Shown here: piece after piece, positions 1-7,092 of the stretch | Numbering within the stretch: position 1 is the stretch's first letter | Layout: each line of letters starts with the position of its first letter | Assembly: GCA_028565635.1 (NCBI GenBank) | Contig: JAOXYB010049491.1 | Span: 1 to 11,884, forward strand | Source of the DNA: Phoronis ovalis | Taxonomy: Eukaryota; Phoronida; Phoronidae | DNA: 11,884 nt | Reading direction: 5' to 3' | Notes under the pieces: generated by a model | What the model was told of the DNA's origin: nothing | The model's database searches: none | What the model saw: only the letters and a program-made list of their open reading frames with translations | Position numbers and translations under genes: made by a program

Positions 1-230
1 AAAATTATGGGTGGTGGGTATAAAATGAAAGTGCCTTCCCCCCCCTCCCCCACTTTTTTTACTGGAACAGCCCTTAGCAAATATACTTATTACTGTAAGT
101 GTATTTAGTATGATGTAGCTACACATATTTAAGATTTCGTTGAAGTTTAATTAGACAGTGTACATGCTTCTATTCAGATGTTACATAATTGCAGTTAGGT
201 GCTTGAAACATTCTTAATTGTCATCCACAG

Positions 231-262
231 GTAAAACTTCTAAGACTTGTTCTAGGACCTTG
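231..262 (+). CDS. Possible small upstream exon of the protease gene
   Basis: A CAG acceptor after a pyrimidine-rich stretch ends at 230, and a weak donor (TTG|GTGATC) follows 262. Read with a split first codon, the 32 bases give KTSKTCSRTL and end in phase 0, which fits the phase-0 start of the exon at 572. Nothing else supports it: it is very short and the donor is poor. The real upstream exon may lie left of the window, or translation may begin at the ATG at 611. Confidence 0.15.
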
Positions 263-311
263 GTGATCCTTGGAGCTACATGTGCATAATGGATTTGGTT
301 TATAACTTCAT

Positions 312-506
312 GCTAGGTCACCTAGCTCTTAACCTTTATCAAGGCTCAGTTGCTCTTAGAAGTTTTTAGTGTTTTGAAGTTGTAGCTCCTATAAGTTTCC
401 GATGTCTACAGTTTGTAGCTCCTAGAAATTTCTGTGTCATAGGAATGGATTTCTAGCTTCTAGCTAGAACTTTCTAGATCCTAGAAATTGTTTCTAGTGT
501 CTAACG
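312..506. repeat. CTAG-rich cluster of short palindromes and degenerate ~33-bp tandem repeat
   Basis: TTGTAGCTCCT occurs at 380-390 and 413-423, 33 bases apart, and CCTAGAAATT recurs at 421-430 and 480-489. Three perfect 7-bp inverted repeats lie in the cluster: 312-326 (GCTAGGT c ACCTAGC), 451-469 (TTCTAGC / GCTAGAA) and 471-487 (TTTCTAG atc CTAGAAA). Confidence 0.6.
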
Positions 507-571
507 ATTATTGTTCAGAAACTGGCTTTGTACCATTGTCTGATGATTATTTATGTGTATTCTTTACGTAG

Positions 572-880
572 GTGTCTCGGTGGTTTACAAAGTTTAGAAA
601 TCGATTAAAGATGAGTAAAACACATACTCCTGCCTTTATGAGGAGTAAAAAGTACACTTCTCATAAAGGCAGGGAAGTATCAATGAAGTGGGAACCAGGG
701 CCAGGAAGGAGCAATGAGAGTAAGTTGGAACACATTCATGATGCAAGCAGTTTTCAAGAAGAGCAAAACGATGGTTATAATTTTGAACACGATGCCATTA
801 TTCATCAGAAAGATATTATTGTCGAACAGCCTTCAAGTTCTGATCAGCCATTGTTATGTGTCGGATCAGAAAAACCTGAG
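572..880 (+). CDS. Protease gene, first visible exon (polar N-terminal region)
   Basis: The acceptor (TTTACGTAG) ends at 571 and its TAG closes the same frame, so the reading frame opens exactly at the splice site. The donor is GAG|GTATGT after 880. It holds 103 codons, phase 0 to phase 0. The product begins VSRWFTKFRNRLKMSK, a basic stretch, and becomes acidic and Ser/Gln-rich. An in-frame ATG at 611 with A at -3 could be the start if no upstream exon exists. A strong inverted repeat (629-673) lies inside the coding sequence. No domain recognised. Confidence 0.65.
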
Positions 881-3800
881 GTATGTAGTTGAGATTCAAC
901 TGGTAGAAAAATATAAAATTATAGCAACTCATCATACTTATTAAAATAAGCAACTATGACTGGATTTATATGTGGTTGCTTTGTTATTCTCTTTTTATTG
1001 AGTATCTATTGCAACAAACAAAACTTGCTGATAGAATTAAATTATCTGTTTAAGATTTGAAATTTCTTTAATATATGAAGATATTAAATATCAGTTGAAA
1101 TCAGATCTTTTTCGAACTTAAATTTCCTTAAGTTTACTGTTTGTTCTGATTAGAATTTATTAAGATTTTTTTCTGTATGTAACTTTTTGATTATGCTTTC
1201 TTGGAAACAAAGTTCGTACATCAACTTTTACAGTTCATAAAATCTGGGAAACCAGAATTTTACAACACAGCCTCTAAAAGTGCAGAGCAGAAGCCCCGTA
1301 AAAGGTATTTAATCTTTAACTTCTCGATTGCTTTTGTATGAATGTTATAAACAAGAAATTCATACACGTGTGCATATTTAAGTATTATTGAGTTTAAAGG
1401 TAACAGATTGCAACTTTGAAAGTGATATTTCAAATTTTTTGACAAAATATAACTTGACAGCTTGATGAACGTGCTTGGTAACATGTTACAAATGAATTCC
1501 GGGGTTGACATGCTTTGGGCAATAAATATAACTGATATCAGTTGAACATTTCTATTGACAGTATTATATAGATTGTGTCATAGTCAGCATGTTTGTGAGA
1601 CGCAAGTTCATAGTGTTTCTACTGTATCTTTTATACTGCTATGACAGTAAACAAAGAAGTTGTCAAACAGACCTCACTCTTATTCCAAGAGCAGGAGAAC
1701 ATGTGTCCAAGAAATTGAACATTCCTCCATCTTTTGACATTACACATAGTGTTTTCCCTTTTCCAACTGCTCCAAGGGAAGAATTAGTTAATGAGAATCG
1801 TTCTGTAGCTGCTGAAAGCGAGACACCACCTGGAATTTGTGCTTACCCTGCATCACCACCGGAAAGCAAGTCCTCTCAGCTTGGAAAGTCTGAGAAGCTG
1901 AATGATCATAGGTCGTTGGTCACGCAACAACAGACTGAGGAGCTCCAACAATTTAAATCAGACATCAGTGCCCGTGGCTATGTTGTGTCTAAAGTTTCTG
2001 AGCTTCCTTGTGATCGGGTAAATGAAAGCTGTGAAATGCAAGGACAGAAGTACATGGCTGTTAGAGGTAATGGCAGCATGTAGTATGTCAAATGTATTTA
2101 TTCATTGAGTGGTGTGCATTTTATGTTTGTATTATGAATAGCTAAGCATGCTGCCCATTCCTTTTGTAATTAATGGTATCTGCATAGATTGTTTGTATTT
2201 TGAAACAGTCAAAAATAACATCACTGCGTAAAACATGTAAACTTTATTGTGAGTTGATATAGTACCATTAATATATCCTTTTTCTGCCAACTACAAGACT
2301 GCTTAATATGTGTTATACAGAAAATAATTGTTCTGTAAAAGATACAGTATCATACTGTACACACAGCGGGCTGAAACTGTTTTGTTTTTTAATATAAACA
2401 GGTAACAATGAGAATACCAATCCAAAGCAGTTACATCAAGCTCAAGAAGCATCACACACTCCTGCAAGTGATGAAATTGCTGAGGTGGACATCAGTGAAG
2501 AGATATTTTCAAGAGAAGATACACAACTTGGTGCATGTACTAGTGAGGATACTAAAAGTGCTAGCTAGTAATAGAGAATGTACTCATTAAGCTATCTGAA
2601 TCATACAAAACATTAAAAAATATCAGCATGAATGCATGTCCGCTTGATTAAAGTATTTCAAAATTTGCCATAATCTTTTTGCAATAATTTTCAATAATGA
2701 AGTTCTTGAGAGAAGATTGCAAGTTTTATAGTTGATGAGTTGAGTTTTAAGGCATCGGATATGTATAAAAATGCTTTGTAATTACTGAATTGCACCTAAC
2801 AACCTTCTTTAAAATATTTCAGACCAGCCTGATGAATCACCGCAAAACAGGATAATCAAGATTGTTCCAAATGATCTCGGAAACAAATTAGCCAGGTTTT
2901 TATTTTTTAAATTTAAACTGTTCTTGAGATATATTTATATAGTTTGATTTAAATGTTGTCTAATGATTAACTTTAGTTAATAGTTGCAAAACATGCATTT
3001 TTATCAATCCCCATACTTTCTGTAATTAATTGGATGAAAAATATTAAAAGTATTAAAAAGAGTAGTTGTTCAGATTTAAAAATACAAAACTACAAGTATA
3101 TTCAAGTGACATAGATCATAAAACTTGAAAGTGATGTATTCATTGTCGCCTTACTGATAGAGATTCCTAGTTACTATTTATACCAGTCTGGTTATATTGT
3201 ACACATCTAATTTTATGTCAAAGTAGTATGCATTTGGACAAACAATGCTTTTCGTGTTCCGTTTAGTACTCTTAATGAGATATCCATTCCTATAAGTTGA
3301 TAATTGCATACATGATAATTGTACACATGTACTACCAATTGTGTGTCTTTAAAAAGAATTTAAATAATAGCTGATTGTGTATGTTAAACTATGATATGGT
3401 AAAACTGTTATAATTCTTTTTCTTGTTAGTTTGAAAGGTGTTGCAATGTTTTCACCACGAAAAAATGCACTGTGCATATACGTTCGGCCTAACACTGAAG
3501 AATGTGACAAGGAAGAAGTACAAAGACTGATGAAAGAAACCTCGATAAAATATGAAATAAAAGAACATAGTGGGACTTTAAAATTAAATAACAGCAAAGG
3601 CTATCCTTTCATGGGTGGTCGCTTAAGTGGCAGTGGGACTATAGGTACAGCTGGTGGCTTTGTCATTGATGAACAAAAGAGGTGGTATGTCCTAACAAAC
3701 CGCCATGTTCTTGAGGCAGTTATGTCAAAAGGGTCTGACGTTTGCACTACATTAGTCGATGCAAATGAACCACTGATTATCAATGATAGTACTGATTTCT

Positions 3801-4483
3801 ATTATGGACCAAACATAGGAAATCATGAAATTGATGATGCAAGAAATGAGTGCTATACTGATATTGGTATTCTGCCTATGTCAAAGAAATTATATCCAAA
3901 AAAGAATTACTCCAGACAGCAGTTTTTTTCCTGTCCCCACTATTTGGATGATCGCAGTGTTAAAAATATTGAACTGAAATCTGTTTCTAAGTTAACTAAT
4001 CTGGATGATATGCACAGTCTCATTGGTAAAACTGTATACAAATATGGGCAAGGTGTAAAAAAAGCCAAAGGTGAGATTGTAGATGTTAATACAACATACA
4101 TAGCACAAGACACTCGTGGAAACATTTGCAAAATATACAAAAACTGCATCATCATAAAAAACAGTTGTAGGGATCGCACAATAAGTGATGCTGGTGATAG
4201 TGGTGCCCTATACATCACTGAAGATGGTGGCGCTGTTGCCATGCACTTTGCAACTGTTACTGATTATGATGTGAACAAAAAAGATGAAACAGTTGCCGTT
4301 GCATTTCCTTTTTATCTAGTCTTCAAGGTACTTAAGAAACATACAGATAAAAATATGGGACTAGTTATATATAACTCAACTACTGCTCTAACTACTATGG
4401 AGTCTGGCTATGCTGCTACTGAAGTCAGTGGCTTACATAGTAGACTATGCTCATTAGCCTTGCAACAGATGGAGCCTGAGTAA
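572..4483 (+). CDS. Spliced gene for a large protein with a C-terminal chymotrypsin-fold (PA clan) serine protease; 5' end missing
   Basis: Six exons (572-880, 1234-1304, 1648-2066, 2402-2542, 2823-2895, 3430-4483) join into 688 codons plus TAA. Every junction has GT-AG ends and compatible phases (0, 2, 1, 1, 2), and the frame stays open throughout. The N-terminal ~310 residues are rich in Ser, Glu, Lys, Pro and Gln, with no recognised domain, membrane segment or coiled coil, and are probably a disordered linker. The last exon carries a protease domain with NRHV, TDIG and GDSG around the catalytic His, Asp and Ser. The motif near ORF residues 198-220 (GKTVYKYG followed by a KG turn) resembles the segment before the catalytic Ser in intracellular PA-clan proteases such as Ssy5 and NAL1. 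No signal peptide is visible, but the true start is not in view. An intracellular regulatory or immune protease is my inference; substrate unknown. Confidence 0.8.
629..673. repeat. Inverted repeat (hairpin) inside coding exon
   Basis: CCTGCCTTTATGAG at 629-642 is the exact reverse complement of 660-673. Pairing can continue inward through a G-U and three more pairs, giving an 18-bp RNA stem with a 9-base loop (647-655). It sits wholly in the protease gene exon at 572-880. Confidence 0.9.
881..1233 (+). other. Intron of protease gene
   Basis: Begins GTATGT and ends TTTTACAG. AT-rich with no coding content. A small inverted repeat AACTTAA / TTAAGTT occupies 1115-1134. Confidence 0.6.
1234..1304 (+). 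CDS. Protease gene, small linker exon
   Basis: This 71-base exon follows a clear ACTTTTACAG acceptor and precedes AAAAG|GTATTT. It translates in phase 0 from FIKSGKPEFYN to EQKPRK and leaves two bases (AG). The next exon starts with T, completing Ser. It fixes the phase conflict that would arise if 880 were joined directly to 1648, which is the main reason for including it. The content is polar and lysine-rich with no known domain. Confidence 0.6.
1305..1647 (+). other. Intron of protease gene
   Basis: Begins GTATTT and ends ATGACAG. It contains a perfect 14-bp palindrome, AACTGATATCAGTT, at 1530-1543. Alternative acceptors at 1560 and 1586 do not give the phase required by the upstream exon. 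Confidence 0.55.
1648..2066 (+). CDS. Protease gene, long disordered linker exon
   Basis: The acceptor is ATGACAG ending at 1647 and the donor is TTAGAG|GTAATG. It has 419 bases: one to complete Ser, 139 codons, one left over. The product is Pro, Ser, Glu and Gln-rich, for example ETPPGICAYPASPPESKSS and VTQQQTEELQQFKSD. It looks unstructured and resembles a regulatory tether more than a folded domain. An ATG at 1589 upstream in the same frame is in the intron and gives a hydrophobic run (FIVFLLYLLYCY) that would not be translated in this model. Confidence 0.65.
2067..2401 (+). other. Intron of protease gene
   Basis: Begins GTAATG and ends ATAAACAG. The only structure noticed is TACAGTA tca TACTGTA at 2343-2359, a 7-bp perfect inverted repeat. 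Confidence 0.55.
2402..2542 (+). CDS. Protease gene, acidic linker exon
   Basis: The acceptor TATAAACAG ends at 2401, and the chosen donor is ACTA|GTGAGG after 2542. The exon completes a Gly codon, gives 46 codons (NNENTNPKQLHQAQE onward, with an acidic EIAEVDISEEIF segment) and leaves one base, matching the phase needed by the next exon. Other phase-compatible GT sites (after 2530, 2536 and 2557) are poorer donors. If this intron is retained, translation adds eight residues and reaches three stop codons in a row at 2566-2574. Confidence 0.55.
2823..2895 (+). CDS. Protease gene, exon before the protease domain
   Basis: A strong acceptor (AAAATATTTCAG) ends at 2822; the donor is GCCAG|GTTTTT. 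Only one of the three frames is open: two bases, 23 codons (QPDESPQNRIIKIVPNDLG onward), two bases. The RIIKIVP stretch is a likely beta strand, and NDLGNKLAS followed by LKG from the next exon a likely helix. It therefore probably begins the folded segment that precedes the protease. Confidence 0.6.
2896..3429 (+). other. Intron of protease gene
   Basis: Begins GTTTTT and ends CTTGTTAG. AT-rich, nothing further seen on either strand. Confidence 0.55.
3430..4483 (+). CDS. Protease gene, terminal exon: complete chymotrypsin-fold serine protease domain
   Basis: The acceptor TTTTTCTTGTTAG ends at 3429; the first T completes a Ser codon and 350 codons plus TAA follow. Residues are counted from the Leu at 3431. 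Residues ~1-50 look like strands and one helix (EEVQRLMKET). The protease domain spans ~58-300: GTIGTAGGFVID opens the first barrel, His92 lies in LTNRHVL, Asp144 in CYTDIGIL, Ser257 in DAGDSGALY. All three triad residues are present, and Gly255 and Ser257 can form the oxyanion hole. The Cys pair that normally brackets the His in secreted trypsins is absent. The position equivalent to trypsin Asp189 appears to be Ile, so trypsin-like specificity is unlikely, though that alignment is uncertain. There is no PDZ domain, so it is not an HtrA. Confidence 0.85.
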
Positions 4484-4792
4484 AGAAATCCAGGTTTCAT
4501 TGTTGTGCACATGTGTTTGTACTTCTTGTAGAGTACTGCTAACAGAATTTCAACTACAATTTCAATATGCTTACCACCTCCTCTTAATTTCTATGCATGC
4601 AGAAATTTTCATCAGTGTTTGCCGTCATCCCAGTAAAAATGAATGGGTAACTTTCTCATAGGGGGTACATTATATGTGGCTTGTATTCTCTCGAAATCCA
4701 GTTTGACATACCATATGGATCTAGCACTCATTTTTGTATTGTCATATAGAGAAGTGTGATGGTACATTATTGTATAATATAGTACAATACCC

Positions 4793-4798
4793 AATAAA
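4793..4798 (+). terminator. Candidate polyadenylation signal of protease gene
   Basis: The first AATAAA after the stop codon (310 bases downstream), followed by T/G-rich sequence (ACTTGTTTTG), and preceded by a TATTGTA / TACAATA hairpin at 4768-4789. Further AATAAA hexamers at 4883-4888 and 4928-4933 are alternatives. Confidence 0.45.
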
Positions 4799-5993
4799 AT
4801 GTAGATATACTTGTTTTGCACAATTATGCAATTCACATCAATATGGCTCACATGCTTATTTTAAAATGTTGAGTATGTTAAGAATAAATTTAATTGGTAT
4901 GATGTGAAGTTAAAATCTGTGTTACACAATAAACAATTTGCTTTTTCAGGTAGAATAATCTTTGTTTTAAGATACTGAACCAGTAATCGAAAGTTGTTTT
5001 TAAAAAACAACTACTGTACATTACAATTTTTAATAAAATATTTTTGTACCCAACCTGGAATAAAATGTTCTAGTTTGCCTCTAAGGTGGTGTATTTTATG
5101 GATTTTAATATAATACAATCAAATAATTATTTTTGCTGGCTATCTAATAAAATGGGTGAGAGTTACAAATGAATTAACATTTCATTTTTTTTTTGTAAAG
5201 CCAAAACATTAGACTTCTAATGAAGTGTCATTTTTTGTAGAATGAAACTTCTAAATAAAAGCATGTTGTAAAAGAATAGTTTAATGAAAATTAATTTTAT
5301 ATTTTAAGAAATTTATAAATTGTCATAATAGGCAATTATTTTGGCCCAAATGTTCAATTTAGGAAGCTGATTGCTATGATAATTATCATCATAGCCTTGT
5401 TATAATAATAATGTAACATTGCGAATATTAGTACTGAGACATTTAAATTAGACAGACTGAAAATATTGTTAAATTTTAATTGGGGAATAATTTTTGCCCA
5501 AACGTATCTTTATAATCATTATCACTATTTTATCTTGTTATTTCATTCTGAATACAACTTCTGTCATATATTTGAAGATTTGCACTTTTGTTATATAAAT
5601 TAATAAAATAATAAATTAAAATGTAAATTCTACTTGTTTGTTTTTATTTTTAATAAAATACAATAATGATGTATTTTTGAGTGCAGATGCATATTTATAT
5701 AGCCTTAGAAATTATTGCATAAACTGTTAGACACCACTGAACTCTTTTTTGCACGTTTATTGCATTAACTTGTTAAGCTTTTAACTTGCATGAAATCAAA
5801 CATTTTTGAGACCTAAAATAGTTTTTAAAACTTCAAATTATTCTATAAATCACTTCCAGGGTTGGCACTCAGCATTGCACAATTGTAATTAGTATATTTA
5901 TCCTACATTTGTAATAAAAATTAATGTGGAATAAATAGATTGCTGCTGTCACCTCAACACTAATAGACCTTAAAACACTTATCAAGCAATTAG

Positions 5994-6383
5994 TAATAGA
6001 CCATTTGCATGCACTTAATGGATCTCAAATCTTGCCAGTATGTTGCATTTTGTGAACGAGAACATTGAGGTGTTCTCCATGCGCTCCTGTAATTCATTTA
6101 CAAAAAGCTACATTATCTGCTTCTTTCGCATACTGAGCTAAAACTAAAAAAATAATCTTGATCTTTGTTGGTCTAAGAAACACCTGTTTGTAATTTATAA
6201 AATTTAGTATTTCAATACATAAACAATTATTTAATATTTTTATTACAACTTCCATTGCATTTCGAACTTTAATGCATTTCTAAAGTCAGGTTTCAAAAAA
6301 CAGAAATTATATTCAACTGAAGGCTGCTGGGAATGACAGGGTCCGACAGTGGTGCCCCTTAAGTGCATGCAAATAGTCTATTA
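5994..6383. mobile_element. MITE-like element with 25-bp terminal inverted repeats
   Basis: Bases 5994-6018 and 6359-6383 are reverse complements at 24 of 25 positions, enclosing 390 bp with no coding capacity. The outermost bases are TA on both sides, compatible with a TA target site; a longer target duplication is not evident. Each arm contains ATTTGCAT, the octamer bound by POU factors (6003-6010, and its complement at 6367-6374). Inside is GAGAACA / TGTTCTC (6058-6077). A non-autonomous DNA transposon is the likely explanation. Confidence 0.7.
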
Positions 6384-6812
6384 TCATTTGTAATGCAAGT
6401 TTACTAAAAGATAATGCCAGGTTGTCCAGTATTGTACTAGAAGGACCAGCATGTCACTGGTTGCAGAAAGTGGCTACTAAAAGATACGAAGTCATTTTAT
6501 TTTTTAATGATTTATTTTATTAATTGAGCAATAAAGTTCCGATAAATAATCAACTTCCTGCAATACTTGCTGAAAAAACAAGACCAAATTGGAGATGATC
6601 TGTTATCCAGTGCAGTTTTAATACATAACTCTAAGTGATGCATAAACAGCTTAATCTATATCAGACCTTTGACTTTCCCTAATTCTAATGTTAAGGAGAG
6701 AATAACAATCTAATACTAGATAACATGTATATTGTATACTAGAAAAAATAATGCATATGGAACTATCATTTAGCTCACCAAATACCATAAAATTGCACAC
6801 AACCACGAATTT

Positions 6813-6818
6813 TTTATT
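6813..6818 (-). terminator. Candidate polyadenylation signal of P4HTM-like gene
   Basis: TTTATT on the + strand reads AATAAA on the minus strand, 32 bases after the TAA. This would give a very short 3' UTR. Other minus-strand AATAAA matches near 6500-6520 are alternatives. Confidence 0.35.
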
Positions 6819-6849
6819 AATTATTTATGTACAAGCTTTGCATTTGTGA

Positions 6850-7092
6850 TTATTCCAAGTCTGTATATTTATCATCAGTAACTTTAATCCAGAAATTTGC
6901 TATCCATTTCTCTCCTTCTACAACTGGACATCCTCCATGCCATGTGTAATTATCCAGTGCTCCTAGCCAGCCACTATCCTTGTCGACAAAGTGGTTATAC
7001 CAAACAACTGCTTTTCCCTTCTCTGGTTTGACCAATAAGTTAGCCTTGTCACAGTTTTCATATAAATTAACTTTCCAGGTTTTTCTAAAAAC
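6850..7092 (-). CDS. P4HTM: P4HTM terminal exon: distal His, 2-oxoglutarate Lys and stop
   Basis: Acceptor TTTTTACAG before 7092; 80 codons then TAA at 6852-6850. The iron-ligand His (codon 6939-6937, in TWHGGC) and the Lys that binds the 2-oxoglutarate carboxylate (6909-6907, in GEKWIANFW) are ten residues apart as expected. The protein ends shortly after ([11 protein letters not shown]). That is much shorter than the C-terminal tail I recall for vertebrate P4HTM, so the tail appears trimmed or lineage-specific. Confidence 0.92.
   Translation of the reverse strand, partial: VFRKTWKVNLYENCDKANLLVKPEKGKAVVWYNHFVDKDSGWLGALDNYTWHGGCPVVEGEKWIANFWIKVTDDKYTDLE

Larger units (their letters stand above)
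1..571. other. Non-coding flank (probable intron) with C-rich tract
   Basis: No supported gene. Bases 38-59 are a C-rich then T-rich tract that may be the end of a repeat. Bases 312-506 hold CTAG-rich palindromes and a degenerate tandem repeat. The region ends in the acceptor before 572, so most of it is likely an intron of the protease gene. Confidence 0.5.
4484..6849. other. Intergenic region between two convergent genes
   Basis: No supportable coding sequence. It is AT-rich with repeated AATAAA hexamers. It includes a near-perfect palindrome at 4992-5012 (AGTTGTTTTT a AAAAACAACT), a near-palindrome at 5371-5393 (GCTATGATAA / TTATCATCATAGC), a weak 24-base direct duplication (5331-5354 and 5482-5505), and the inverted-repeat element at 5994-6383. 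The 3' UTRs of both genes must lie here. Confidence 0.7.

Noticed and set aside
1260-1511. 83-codon minus-strand open frame
   Set aside because: It overlaps a small plus-strand exon and its intron; the composition is that of AT-rich non-coding DNA.
1589-1647. In-frame ATG giving a hydrophobic N-terminus (FIVFLLYLLYCY) ahead of the linker exon, like a signal peptide
   Set aside because: A clean acceptor at 1647 and exact phase fit with the exon at 1234-1304 explain the frame better. It could still be an alternative first exon, but nothing supports a promoter.
3601-4242. Minus-strand open frames opposite the protease exon
   Set aside because: They are antisense shadows of a strongly supported coding exon.
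4612-4851. 79-codon open frame on the minus strand after the protease gene
   Set aside because: Low-complexity composition, no splice partners, no recognised domain, and it lies in the probable 3' UTR.
6058-6077. GAGAACA / TGTTCTC resembling a steroid hormone response element
   Set aside because: The spacer is six bases where such elements have three, so it is treated as a chance hairpin inside the TIR element.
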